Shown one piece after another: positions 1-8,341 of a stretch of DNA of 38,631 nucleotides. This stretch comes from Rhodanobacter sp. (GTDB taxonomy: Bacteria; Pseudomonadota; Gammaproteobacteria; Xanthomonadales; Rhodanobacteraceae), in assembly GCA_027450005.1 (NCBI GenBank), contig DAIDKO010000036.1:1-38631 (forward strand), in the 5' to 3' direction. Both the position numbers and the translations under genes were made by a program. The notes beneath the pieces were generated by a model, which was not told where the DNA came from, made no database searches, and saw only the letters and a list, made by a program, of their open reading frames with translations. The first letter of the stretch is position 1; each line of letters opens with the position of its first letter.

Positions 1-88
1 GTTTGCCCTCTCGTTCCCAGCGACGAATCGTGCTCGTCGCTCGACCGATACGTTGGGCGAATTCGCTTATCCGATATTGATTGCTCAT
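1..88 (-). CDS. IS607-family serine recombinase (TnpA/OrfA), N-terminal part, truncated by window edge
   Basis: Reading leftward from an ATG at 88-86, the frame stays open to the window edge and gives about 29 residues starting MSNQYRISEFAQRIGR and ending in a TIRRWEREGK stretch. This is the MerR-like helix-turn-helix that opens IS607-type transposases; the serine resolvase catalytic domain and any tnpB partner would lie outside the window. IS607 recombinases cut and join DNA through a serine nucleophile and need no terminal inverted repeats, so the exact element end cannot be placed here. The AT-rich leader (about 89-120) contrasts with the GC-rich genome and contains a dyad that overlaps the start codon. 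Confidence 0.85.
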   Translation of the reverse strand, partial: MSNQYRISEFAQRIGRATSTIRRWEREGK

Positions 89-116
89 AGTGAGTATTTA
101 TAGATAGGTATGAGCA
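82..116. promoter_or_regulatory. Inverted repeat over the start of the IS607 recombinase gene
   Basis: TGCTCATA at 82-89 is mirrored exactly by TATGAGCA at 109-116, with 19 nt between the arms. The left arm contains the recombinase start codon. The spacing and location suit an operator or recombinase-binding site at the element end. The function is inferred. Confidence 0.5.
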
Positions 117-180
117 CATATCAAGCATCAGTTAATTACTCCAGCTTGGCACCGCAGGGGACACAAGGATATGCCCCAAG

Positions 181-208
181 AAAAAGCCGCGGTTTCCCGC
201 GGCTTTTT
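181..208 (-). terminator. Rho-independent terminator after isocitrate dehydrogenase
   Basis: A 12-bp perfect stem (AAAAAGCCGCGG / CCGCGGCTTTTT) with a 4-nt loop starts 18 bp past the stop codon of the isocitrate dehydrogenase gene. It has T runs on both strands, so it can also stop transcription coming from the left. Confidence 0.9.
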
Positions 209-226
209 CGCATCATGCACAGCCGA

Positions 227-1240
227 TCAGGCAGCGACGCGCCTGGCGATCGCCGAGCCGAAGCTCTCAGTGGAACCCTTGCCGCCAAGGTCCGGCGTCA
301 CGCTATCGCGGTCGTTAGCCATGGTGTCGCGGATCGCGGCGCGCAGCTTGTCGCCTTTGGCCACCATGCCGAGGTGGTCAAGCATGTCCGCCGCGGCCAG
401 CAGCAGTGCGCAGGGATTGGCGATGCCCTTGCCGGCGATGTCCGGCGCCGAGCCGTGTACGGCCTCGAAGATCGCAGCGCCCTCGCCGATGTTGTCGCCC
501 GGCGCTAGGCCCAGGCCGCCGACCAGGCCCGCGCACAGGTCGGAGAGGACGTCGCCGAACAGGTTGGTGGTGACGATCACATCGAACTGCTCGGGGCGCA
601 TCACCAGCTGCATGCAGGTGTTGTCCACGATCATCTCGTTGAACTCGATCTGCGGGTATTGCTTGGCGACTTCGCGCGCCACGTTCAAGAACAGGCCTGA
701 AGCGGTCTTGATGATGTTGGCCTTGTGCACCGCCGTGACCTTTTTGCGGCCCTTCTTCACCGCCAGCTCGAAGGCGTAGCGCACGATGCGCTCGCTGCCC
801 TTGCGGGTGTTGCGGATCATCGAGGTCGCTACTTCGCCGTCCTCCGAAAGCGTCTGGCCCTCGGCCAGGTAGGCGCCCTCGGTGTTCTCGCGCACGGTGA
901 TGATGTCGATATTGTCGAAGCGTGCCTTGGTGCCTGGGAAGCTGATCGCCGGACGCACGTTGGCGTACAGGTCGAAGTGGCGGCGCAGGGTAACGTTGAT
1001 CGAGGTGAAGCCGCCGCCGATCGGGGTGGTCAGCGGGCCCTTCAGCGCCACCTTGTGCTCGGCGATCTTGTCCAGCGTGGCCTTGGGCAGCAGGTCGCCA
1101 TGCTTCTCCAGCGCGACCATGCCGGCGTCCGCGAAATCATAGGTCAGGCCGCAATCCAGCGCGTCGAGCACGCGCAGCGTGGCGGTCATGATCTCCGGGC
1201 CGATACCGTCGCCCGGGATCACCGCGATGGTCTTGCTCAT
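227..1240 (-). CDS. Isocitrate dehydrogenase, NAD+-type (isocitrate/isopropylmalate dehydrogenase family)
   Basis: A 337-residue cytosolic TCA-cycle enzyme that oxidatively decarboxylates isocitrate to 2-oxoglutarate. The N-terminus (MSKTIAVIPGDGIGPEI) is the dinucleotide-fold start of the beta-decarboxylating dehydrogenase family. The substrate-binding stretch RRHFDLYANVRP, the RENTEGAY motif and the C-terminal NLFGDVLSDLCAGLVGGLG and EAVHGSAPDIAGKGIANP blocks are all present. The length matches the short NAD-dependent enzymes of Xanthomonadales rather than the roughly 416-residue NADP enzyme of E. coli. The open frame extends further upstream, but the ATG at 1240 is chosen because a GGAG Shine-Dalgarno lies about 8 nt before it and family members begin there. 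The gene is probably monocistronic and ends at the terminator at 181-208. Homoisocitrate or isopropylmalate dehydrogenase is less likely. Confidence 0.93.
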   Translation of the reverse strand: MSKTIAVIPGDGIGPEIMTATLRVLDALDCGLTYDFADAGMVALEKHGDLLPKATLDKIAEHKVALKGPLTTPIGGGFTSINVTLRRHFDLYANVRPAISFPGTKARFDNIDIITVRENTEGAYLAEGQTLSEDGEVATSMIRNTRKGSERIVRYAFELAVKKGRKKVTAVHKANIIKTASGLFLNVAREVAKQYPQIEFNEMIVDNTCMQLVMRPEQFDVIVTTNLFGDVLSDLCAGLVGGLGLAPGDNIGEGAAIFEAVHGSAPDIAGKGIANPCALLLAAADMLDHLGMVAKGDKLRAAIRDTMANDRDSVTPDLGGKGSTESFGSAIARRVAA

Positions 1241-1315
1241 GGGGGAAACTCCGTGGGGGAAGAATGCCTTCGACAACCGCCGCGGCATGGGCGTACGGGA
1301 GCCTGTATCGCGGCA

Positions 1316-1321
1316 ATTATC
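1316..1321 (-). promoter_or_regulatory. Possible -10 element for the isocitrate dehydrogenase gene
   Basis: On the minus strand GATAAT lies about 75 bp upstream of the start codon in the 196-bp gap. A convincing -35 at 17 bp is not visible (TGTTCG), so this is tentative. Confidence 0.3.
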
Positions 1322-1436
1322 GCCGATCCATACGGCAGCGAACAGCCGAGAAGCGGTGCAGGCGATTGAAAATCCTCGCACGCAGCATCGCGGGAAATGG
1401 CATGCCCCCGTTCCCGGCGGAACGAGGCGCGCCGGG

Positions 1437-1838
1437 TCAGCCGTGATCAGCGCAGGCCGCGCCGGCCGTAGGCTCGCCCTCTTCCAGCTTGTCAAGGAAA
1501 TCGACGGCGCGGCGCAGGTGCGGGATCACGATGGATCCGCCCACGACCAGACCCACGCTGAACGTCTCGAAGAACTCTTCGCGCGTGACGCCGGCGTCCT
1601 TGCACTGCGCCACGTGATAGCTGATGCAGTCGTCGCAGCGCAGCACCATCGAGGCGACCAGGCCCAGCAGCTCCTTGGTCTTCACATCCAGCACACCGGA
1701 CTTGTAGGTCTGCGTGTCCAGCGCGAAGAAGCGCCGCACCACCTGGTTGTCCTCGGCCAGTATGCGTTCGTTCATGCGCTGGCGGAACGCGGTGAATTCC
1801 GCCACGCGGTCCTTTTCACCGCCCTGCCCACCACTCAT
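1437..1838 (-). CDS. AhpD-like carboxymuconolactone decarboxylase-family protein
   Basis: A 133-residue protein of the CMD/AhpD fold. The signature is the redox pair C68-x-x-C71 followed by H75 (RCDDCISYH), as in alkylhydroperoxidase AhpD and related thiol peroxidases, within an all-helical single CMD domain. It probably acts as a cytosolic thiol oxidoreductase or peroxidase; the true substrate is unknown, and decarboxylase activity is unlikely given the CxxC motif. Its ATG (1838-1836) overlaps the stop codon of the upstream glutaredoxin gene as ATGA, so the two are translated together and may exchange electrons. The name is firm at family level only. Confidence 0.85.
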   Translation of the reverse strand: MSGGQGGEKDRVAEFTAFRQRMNERILAEDNQVVRRFFALDTQTYKSGVLDVKTKELLGLVASMVLRCDDCISYHVAQCKDAGVTREEFFETFSVGLVVGGSIVIPHLRRAVDFLDKLEEGEPTAGAACADHG

Positions 1839-2098
1839 GCCGCACTTCCCAGCAGTTCCGCCAGCTTGCCGCTGCGGTCCGCCGCCACCAGGTCGTCGTA
1901 GCCGCCGACGTGCTGGTCGTTGATGAAGATCTGCGGCACTGTGCGTCTGCCACCGCTGCGCGCCAGCATGGCATCGCGCTGCGCTGGATCGGTATCGACC
2001 CGCACTTCACTCCATTCCAGCCCCTTGGACTTCAACAGGTTCTTGGCCGCCACGCAGTACGGGCATACCGCGGTGGAATAGACTTCGATCTTGGACAT
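1835..2098 (-). CDS. grxC: Glutaredoxin 3
   Basis: An 87-residue monothiol/dithiol exchange protein that reduces disulfides and glutathionylated proteins using glutathione. The active site is C12-P-Y-C15 near the N-terminus, followed by the TVPQIF cis-proline loop and the GG(Y)DD glutathione-binding turn, all typical of GrxC. The frame could begin at a GTG at 2101, but the ATG at 2098 is preferred because GGAG lies 7 nt upstream. It is the first gene of a two-gene unit with the AhpD-like protein (ATGA overlap at 1835-1838) and is divergent from bepA across a 149-bp gap. Confidence 0.95.
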   Translation of the reverse strand: MSKIEVYSTAVCPYCVAAKNLLKSKGLEWSEVRVDTDPAQRDAMLARSGGRRTVPQIFINDQHVGGYDDLVAADRSGKLAELLGSAA

Positions 2099-2247
2099 CA
2101 CGAAACTCCGATTGCCTGCGCATCATGTAGTGGCAAAAAAACCTGGAACAAGCCTCCGAATCCGCGGTCAATCCACCATCGGAATGTGGCCATGATGGCT
2201 CTCCGCCCTACTCCCACAATCCACGGACGGCCGCAAGATACCCACCC

Positions 2248-3945
2248 ATGATACCCGCCCGCATGGCACCACGACGCCCCGCCACACGCCTGCTCACGGC
2301 CCTGATCCTCGCCGGCCTCGCCTTCGCCGCCGGGGCCCAGGACAGCTCGCGCCTGCCCGACCTCGGCAGCTCGGCCAATGCGCTGATCTCGCCGCAGGAG
2401 GCGCAGGACTACGGTGCCTCGATGCTGCGCCAGATGCGTGCGCTGGGCATGGTGGTCGACGACCCGCTGCTTGAGGACTACATCAACGACCTCGGTTTCC
2501 GACTGGTTGCTGCCTGCGCCAAGCCGCGCGACCACTTCCAGTTCTTCGTGGTCAAGGACAACGAGGTCAACGCCTTCGCCATGCCTGGCGGCTACATCGC
2601 GGTGAATTCCGGCCTGATCACCATCACCCGCAGCGAAAGCGAACTGGCCGGCGTGATCGCGCACGAGATTGGCCATATCACGCAGAACCACCTGCAGCGC
2701 GCGTTCGAGGAATCGAAGAAGGATGCGCCGCTGATGGCACTCGTGCTGCTGGGCGCCATCGCCGCCAGCACGGCCGGTCGCAGCGGCGGCGACGCGCCGA
2801 TCGCTGTGCTGGCCGGCGGACAGGGCCTGCTGGCGCAGAAGGAAATCAACTTTACCCGCAAGGACGAGATCGAAGCCGACCGCGCCGGCATCAAGACCTT
2901 GGCCAACGCGGGCTTCGATCCCAACGCGATGGCGGCGTTCTTCCAGCACATGCAGGACGTCTTGAGCACGGGCGCGGGCGGCGAAGCCCCCTCCTTCCTG
3001 CAGGATCACCCGGTCACCAGCGACCGCATCGCCGACGCCAAGGCACGCGCCGGCGCACTGATCGCCGAACAGCAGCGGCGCCCTTCCGGCAACACGCTGC
3101 TCGCAGGCCAATGGGAACAGATCAGTGCACCGATGCCCTTCGTGCACGGCCCCATCGTGCTCGGTGCGAACGCCGCCGACCCGGCCGGCCTCGATACTTA
3201 CCAGTTGATGCGCGAGCGCGCGCGCGTGCTGACCGGCAACCCCATCAAGCTGGTCGACTACTACGCCAGCAACCTGAAGAGCAATCCGGGCTTCGATACT
3301 CCGGCCAACCGCTACGGCTATGCGCTGGCGCTTACCCGCAGCGACCGCGGCGCGCAAGCCGTGGCGCAGCTCCAGCCATTGCTGAAGGCACATGCCGGCA
3401 GCCTGATCCTCACCTTGGCGCTGGCCGACGCCGAGCGCCAAGCCGGGCAGCGCGATGCCGCACTGGCGTTGTATCGCCAGCTCAACCTGCAGTCGCCGCG
3501 AAACCGCGCAGTGGCGCTGGCCTACGCTACCGCGCTCACCGAACGCGGCGACAAGTCGCAGGCCGGCACCGCCGCCGACCTGCTGCGCCCGCTGTTGGAA
3601 AACAGCGACGATCCAGCGCTGTACACCGCGTATGCCCGCGCCAGCGACAAGGCCGGCGACAGCGAGCGCGCCGGCGAGGCCTGGGCCGATGCCAGCTACT
3701 ACGCCGGCCGTCCGTTCGATGCGATGGAACAGCTCAAGCGACTGCTCAGGCGCGCTGACCTCAGCTATTACGCGCGCTCACGCATCCAGGCACGCATCGC
3801 CGAACTCACCCCGCTGGTACTGGAACTGCGCAAGCGCAAGATCGACACGCCGGACAACCCTGCCACTCAGAATGGCTCACAGCAGTTGCAAGGCCAGCGC
3901 TGTGCCGGGCGCCTGTGTCTGGGCCTGAAAGCGGGCCCCGGTTGA
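2248..3945 (+). CDS. bepA: Periplasmic M48 metalloprotease/chaperone with TPR domain, BepA (YfgC)
   Basis: A 565-residue outer-membrane quality-control protease. It has an N-terminal signal peptide (hydrophobic LLTALILAGLAFAAGA, cleaved near AGA-QD), then an M48 zinc peptidase domain with HEIGH at residues 139-143 and the downstream EIEAD glutamate ligand at about 207-211. The C-terminal half is built from TPR repeats. E. coli BepA degrades stalled LptD/BAM clients and helps LptD assembly; the same role is expected here. Two starts are possible (ATG 2248 or 2263) and neither has a strong ribosome site; both keep the signal peptide. The extreme C-terminus runs somewhat past the last TPR. It is followed by the phoB leader. 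Confidence 0.93.
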   Translation: MIPARMAPRRPATRLLTALILAGLAFAAGAQDSSRLPDLGSSANALISPQEAQDYGASMLRQMRALGMVVDDPLLEDYINDLGFRLVAACAKPRDHFQFFVVKDNEVNAFAMPGGYIAVNSGLITITRSESELAGVIAHEIGHITQNHLQRAFEESKKDAPLMALVLLGAIAASTAGRSGGDAPIAVLAGGQGLLAQKEINFTRKDEIEADRAGIKTLANAGFDPNAMAAFFQHMQDVLSTGAGGEAPSFLQDHPVTSDRIADAKARAGALIAEQQRRPSGNTLLAGQWEQISAPMPFVHGPIVLGANAADPAGLDTYQLMRERARVLTGNPIKLVDYYASNLKSNPGFDTPANRYGYALALTRSDRGAQAVAQLQPLLKAHAGSLILTLALADAERQAGQRDAALALYRQLNLQSPRNRAVALAYATALTERGDKSQAGTAADLLRPLLENSDDPALYTAYARASDKAGDSERAGEAWADASYYAGRPFDAMEQLKRLLRRADLSYYARSRIQARIAELTPLVLELRKRKIDTPDNPATQNGSQQLQGQRCAGRLCLGLKAGPG

Positions 3946-4045
3946 CTGACCGAGGCCGCGGACCGCCGCCTTTCCGGACGGCGCGGGCGTCCCTGGCGGC
4001 CCGTCTGGTCCTTAATTTGTCATGAAAGCGGGGATGGACCATCCC

Positions 4046-4063
4046 GTGTCATTGCGCCGTAAC
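4046..4063 (+). promoter_or_regulatory. Candidate Pho box upstream of phoB
   Basis: GTGTCAT, a 4-nt spacer, then CCGTAAC: this matches about 10 of 14 informative positions of the two-heptamer PhoB-binding consensus. A possible -10 (CAATAT, 4076-4081) follows 12 nt downstream, where a Pho box would replace the -35. A further isolated TTTGTCAT half-site lies at 4016-4023. This suggests autoregulation of phoB but is not proof. Confidence 0.45.
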
Positions 4064-4111
4064 ATCCCTGCACTGCAATATCACGGTCAAAATCCAACGG
4101 ATTCCGCCCGC

Positions 4112-4801
4112 GTGCACAAGCGCATCCTGATCGTCGAAGACGAAACCTCGATCCGTGAAATGATCGCCTTCGCCCTGCGCAAGGCTGATATGGAGGCGAT
4201 GCAGGCCGCCGACGCCCGGGCCGCTCAGCTTGCCATTTCCGAACAGGTACCTGACCTGATCCTGCTGGACTGGATGCTGCCCGGCATGAGCGGGCTGGAG
4301 CTGGCGCGCCGGCTACGCAAGGAAGAGTTGAGCCGCGAGATCCCCATCATCATGCTCACCGCGCGTGGCGAGGAGATGGATCGCGTCAACGGCCTCGAGG
4401 CCGGCGTAGACGACTACGTGGTCAAGCCGTTCTCCACCCGCGAACTGCTGGCGCGGATCAAGGCGGTGCTGCGCCGCACCCACGGGGACGACGGCGACGG
4501 CGTGGTGGAACTGGGCCAGCTGCGCATCGACGGTCCCGCGCACCGGGTCTTCGCCGGCGACAACGCGGTGACCATCGGCCCCACCGAATACCGCTTGCTG
4601 CACTTCTTCATGACCCATCCCGAGCGCGTGTATTCGCGCGCTCAGCTGCTCGACCACGTGTGGGGCGGCAGCGTGTACGTGGAGGAGCGCACCGTGGACG
4701 TACACATCCGCCGCCTGCGCAAGACGCTGGAACCCTGGAAGCTGGAAGACATGGTGCAGACCGTGCGTGGAAGCGGCTACCGCTTCTCCGCAAGCATCTG
4801 A
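4112..4801 (+). CDS. phoB: Phosphate regulon response regulator PhoB
   Basis: A 229-residue OmpR/PhoB-family transcription factor. The receiver domain begins VHKRILIVEDE and has acidic residues E9/D10, phospho-acceptor D53 (LILLDWMLPGMSG) and the switch lysine in the VVKPFST loop. The C-terminal winged helix carries the VYVEERTVDVHIRRLRK recognition helix typical of PhoB. The open frame starts further upstream at 4022, but the family N-terminus matches the GTG at 4112 exactly. It is followed at 77 bp by phoR and then ppk and ppx, so it heads a phosphate-starvation locus. When phosphorylated by PhoR it should activate genes carrying Pho boxes. Confidence 0.95.
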   Translation: MHKRILIVEDETSIREMIAFALRKADMEAMQAADARAAQLAISEQVPDLILLDWMLPGMSGLELARRLRKEELSREIPIIMLTARGEEMDRVNGLEAGVDDYVVKPFSTRELLARIKAVLRRTHGDDGDGVVELGQLRIDGPAHRVFAGDNAVTIGPTEYRLLHFFMTHPERVYSRAQLLDHVWGGSVYVEERTVDVHIRRLRKTLEPWKLEDMVQTVRGSGYRFSASI

Positions 4802-4878
4802 CCGACCGATTTGCGGGAGGGCGGCGATGAACGGGTACGCTTGTAAGCTCGCCCCACCCATCCTAGCCAAGTTCCGCC

Positions 4879-6138
4879 ATGCCCATGTCCCGTCGCTGGA
4901 AACTTTCCGCCGTTTGTCTGGCCGCCCTGCTCGCAGGCGGGCTGCTCGGGCAGTTGGCCGGTGGGCATGTCGCGACGGGCGTGGCCACTGTCGCCGTGGC
5001 GGAAATCGTCTTGCTGTTGACGCGCGAGCGTCATCCGATGCGATCCATCATGACAACGACCACCGCCGATGCGAAACATAAACGCCTCATGACGCGCACC
5101 CACCGCCTCGCTACCAGTCTACGCGACCTGCGCCGCACCGCCAGCCAGTTGCCCGACGCCGTGGTGCTGCTCGATCCCGACCAACGCGTACGCTGGTTCA
5201 ACCATGCGGCGGAGAACCTGCTTGGACTGCGCTCCCCGGATGACCGCGGCGCTCCGCTGGAACAGCGCCTGCAAGCTTCCGAACTCGCCGACTGGCTACG
5301 CCAGGATGAGCACGAACCCCTGCACGACACCGTGGCGCCGGGCAGTCCCGACAGCCAGATCAGCGTCAGCCTGCTGCCGTTCGGCCGCCGCCAGCAGCTA
5401 CTGCTGGCGCGCGACACCAGCCATGTCACCCGGCTCGAACAGATGCGCCGCGACTTCGTGGCCAACGTCTCGCACGAGCTGCGCACGCCGCTCACCGTGA
5501 TCCACGGCTACCTGGAACTGCTCGACCCGGAGGATGCGCCCGCGCTGGCACCGGTGCTCGGCGAAATGCGCGCTCAATCGCGCCGCATGGGCCAGATCGT
5601 GGAAGACCTGCTCACCCTCTCGCGGTTGGAAACCCAGCACCGCGTCGAGGACGAGCGGGTGCCGATGGCGCCGCTACTGGCCACCCTGCGCAAGGAAGCC
5701 GAGGCGCTCAGCCAGGGCCGCCACACCATCGTGATGGAAGCCGAGGCCGGGCCCGACCTGCTCGGCTCGTCCAAGGACCTGCACAGCGCGCTTTCCAACC
5801 TGGTCAGCAACGCGGTGCGCTACACCCCCGCCGGCGGCACCATCACCATCCGCTGGCGGCGCACCCCGGAGGGCGCCAGCTACTCGGTAAGCGACACCGG
5901 CTACGGCATTCCCGCCAGCCATCTCTCGCGCCTCACCGAGCGCTTCTACCGCGTATCTTCAAGCCGCTCGCGCGGCACCGGCGGCACCGGGCTCGGGCTT
6001 TCCATCGTCAAACACGTGCTGAACCTGCACCAGGCCCGCCTGGGCATCGAGAGCGAGCCGAGCCGCGGCTCGACGTTTTCCTGCCACTTCGGCCCCGAGC
6101 GCCTGCTCACGCCGGCTCGCAGCCACGACGAAACCTGA
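4879..6138 (+). CDS. phoR: Phosphate regulon sensor histidine kinase PhoR
   Basis: A 419-residue inner-membrane kinase, partner of PhoB. The N-terminus has two closely spaced hydrophobic segments (about residues 10-28 and 31-48) with almost no periplasmic loop, as in E. coli PhoR, then a basic linker and a PAS domain (LPDAVVLLDPDQRVRWFNHA, about 91-110). The H box VSHELRTPLT has the phospho-acceptor at H199. The N box (NLVSNAVRYTP), G1 (DTGYGIP) and G2 (GGTGLGLSIV) boxes of the HATPase domain follow. ATGs at 4879 and 4885 are both possible. No phosphate transporter genes are in the window; PhoR normally senses phosphate through PstSCAB-PhoU. Confidence 0.95.
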   Translation: MPMSRRWKLSAVCLAALLAGGLLGQLAGGHVATGVATVAVAEIVLLLTRERHPMRSIMTTTTADAKHKRLMTRTHRLATSLRDLRRTASQLPDAVVLLDPDQRVRWFNHAAENLLGLRSPDDRGAPLEQRLQASELADWLRQDEHEPLHDTVAPGSPDSQISVSLLPFGRRQQLLLARDTSHVTRLEQMRRDFVANVSHELRTPLTVIHGYLELLDPEDAPALAPVLGEMRAQSRRMGQIVEDLLTLSRLETQHRVEDERVPMAPLLATLRKEAEALSQGRHTIVMEAEAGPDLLGSSKDLHSALSNLVSNAVRYTPAGGTITIRWRRTPEGASYSVSDTGYGIPASHLSRLTERFYRVSSSRSRGTGGTGLGLSIVKHVLNLHQARLGIESEPSRGSTFSCHFGPERLLTPARSHDET

Positions 6139-6192
6139 AGCGCCGCGCGGCATAGCGCGCACCGGCCGTCGCGCTTGCGCCAGAATGCACGG

Positions 6193-8286
6193 ATGCGTCG
6201 CCTCGACACCCCAGATCCCTCGCCCATCGACCTCACCGCGCCCGAGCTTTATCTCAGCCGCGAACTGGCCGCGCTGGAATTCAACTTCCGCGTGCTGGCG
6301 ATGGCGCGCGACCCCTCGGTGCCCCTGCTGGAGCGGTTGCGCTTCCTCAGCATCGTGGCCAACAACCTCGACGAGTTCTTCGAAGTGCGCGTCGCGATGC
6401 TCAAGCACCACCACGCCTACGGATCGGCTGCACCGGGCCCCGACGGCCTTTCGCCGCCGGAACTGCTGGCACGCATCCGCAACCGCGTGCTGGAACTGGT
6501 CGCCGAGCAGTATGCAATCTGGCAGCAGGAACTGCGCCCGCAACTGGATGCCGAACACATCTACATCCTGACGCGCGCGCAATGGAGCGCGCGTCAGAAG
6601 CGCTGGCTGCAGGGCTACTTCGAGCACGAGGTGCTGCCGGTACTGTCGCCGCTAGGGCTGGACCCGGCGCATCCGTTCCCGCGCATCCTGAACAAGACGC
6701 TGAACATCGCGGTTGTGCTGAAGGGCCGTGACGCGTTCGGCCACGAAGGCCACATGGCCCTGGTGCGCGCGCCGCGCTCGCTGCCTCGGATCATCCGCGT
6801 ACCGGCCGAAGTCTGCGGCGAAGGCGAGCATTTCGTGTTCCTCGCCGAGCTGCTTCATGCCTTCGTCGACATGATGTTCCCCGGCTTCAAGGTGGTCGGC
6901 TCCTGGCAGTTCCGGGTTACCCGCAACAGCGAGCTGATCGTGGAGGAGGCCGAGGTGGAAAACCTCGCCCATGCGCTCAGCGAGGAGCTGCTGGGCCGCG
7001 GCTACGCACGACCGGTGCGGCTGGAGATCGCCACCGACTGCCCGCAGACGATCACTTCGATGCTGACGCGCAACTTCCAACTGGAAGAAGCGGATGTGTA
7101 CCGCTGCGACGGTCCGGTCAACATCATCCGCGCCGGGCTTATCTACGACTGGCTGGACCGTGCCGACCTGAAATATCCGCGCTTCACCCCAAAGCTGCCC
7201 GTGGAACTGGAGGACAGCCGCAACAAATTCGAGCGGATCGCCCAGCGCGACGTGCTGCTGCACCATCCTTACCAGAGCTTCACCGCGGTGGTGGAACTGC
7301 TACGCCAGGCCAGCACCGACCCCAAGGTGCTGGCGATCAAGCAGACCCTGTACCGCGCCGGCGAGGACACGCCACTAGTGGACCTGCTGGTGGAGGCGGC
7401 GCGCCATGGCAAGGACGTCACCGTGGTGATCGAACTGCGCGCCCGCTTCGACGAGGAGGCCAACATCCGCCTCGCCACGCGCCTGCAGGAGGCCGGCGTG
7501 CAGGTGGTGTACGGCGTGGTCGGCTACAAGACCCACGCCAAGATGATGCTGATCGTACGCCGCGAGAATGGCGTGTTGCGACGTTACGCGCACCTCTCCA
7601 CCGGCAACTACCACCAGATCAACAGCCGCAGCTACACCGACATTGGCTTGATGACCGCCGATCCCGAGATCGGCGAAGACCTCCACAAAATCTTCCAACA
7701 GCTCTCGGGCCTGGGCCCGCGCATCGCGTTGAAGCGCCTGCTGCATTCGCCGTTCACGCTCTACACCGGCGTGATGGAGCGTATAGAGCGCGAGACCGAG
7801 CTGGCTCGCGCCGGTCGCCCCGCGCGGATCGTGGCCAAGCTCAACGCGCTGAACGAAGCGCACGTGATCCAGGCGCTGTACCGCGCCTCGCAGGCTGGCG
7901 TGGAGATCGACCTGATCGTGCGCGGCGCCTGCACGCTGCGCCCTGGCCTGCCCGGCATTTCCGAGCGCATCCGCGTGCGCTCTATCGTCGGGCGCTTCCT
8001 CGAACACAGCCGCGTGTACTGGTTCGGCAACGACGGTCAGCCAGTGCTATTCTGCGCCAGTGCCGATTGGATGGAGCGCAACCTGATGCGCCGCATCGAG
8101 ATCGCCTTCCCGATCCGCGATCCCGAACTGGCCGCACGCGTGTTCGACGAAACCCTCGCCAACAGCCTCGCCGATAACACCCAAGCCTGGCTACTGGGCG
8201 GCAATGGCCGCTATACGCGTGCCACCCCGGACACGCAGACTCCCTACTGCGCGCAGCAGACGCTGCTGGACAAGCTGTGCCCGTGA
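6193..8286 (+). CDS. ppk1: Polyphosphate kinase 1
   Basis: A 697-residue enzyme that reversibly polymerises the gamma-phosphate of ATP into inorganic polyphosphate. The N-terminus (LYLSRELAALEFNFRVL, NNLDEFFEVR) is the Ppk N domain, and the phospholipase-D-like catalytic domains contain the phospho-histidine region HLSTGNYHQ and the arginine/lysine-rich IKQTLYR motif. The ATG at 6193 is preferred; an in-frame TTG at 6175 is also open. It lies 54 bp after phoR and shortly before ppx. The phoB-phoR-ppk-ppx order implies polyphosphate turnover is coupled to phosphate sensing. Confidence 0.96.
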   Translation: MRRLDTPDPSPIDLTAPELYLSRELAALEFNFRVLAMARDPSVPLLERLRFLSIVANNLDEFFEVRVAMLKHHHAYGSAAPGPDGLSPPELLARIRNRVLELVAEQYAIWQQELRPQLDAEHIYILTRAQWSARQKRWLQGYFEHEVLPVLSPLGLDPAHPFPRILNKTLNIAVVLKGRDAFGHEGHMALVRAPRSLPRIIRVPAEVCGEGEHFVFLAELLHAFVDMMFPGFKVVGSWQFRVTRNSELIVEEAEVENLAHALSEELLGRGYARPVRLEIATDCPQTITSMLTRNFQLEEADVYRCDGPVNIIRAGLIYDWLDRADLKYPRFTPKLPVELEDSRNKFERIAQRDVLLHHPYQSFTAVVELLRQASTDPKVLAIKQTLYRAGEDTPLVDLLVEAARHGKDVTVVIELRARFDEEANIRLATRLQEAGVQVVYGVVGYKTHAKMMLIVRRENGVLRRYAHLSTGNYHQINSRSYTDIGLMTADPEIGEDLHKIFQQLSGLGPRIALKRLLHSPFTLYTGVMERIERETELARAGRPARIVAKLNALNEAHVIQALYRASQAGVEIDLIVRGACTLRPGLPGISERIRVRSIVGRFLEHSRVYWFGNDGQPVLFCASADWMERNLMRRIEIAFPIRDPELAARVFDETLANSLADNTQAWLLGGNGRYTRATPDTQTPYCAQQTLLDKLCP

Positions 8287-8341
8287 GCGTGGCGATGCGG
8301 CATCATGTGCCGACCGGCGACGACCCACGAGGAACCCACGC

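Noticed and set aside
1413-1436. A 7-bp GC hairpin just after the AhpD-like gene as a terminator
   Set aside because: The stem CCCGGCG/CGCCGGG is perfect, but the minus strand has no T tract after it, so it is not supported as an intrinsic terminator.
2098-3441. A 447-residue minus-strand open frame opposite bepA
   Set aside because: Shadow of bepA; no family similarity and no ribosome site.
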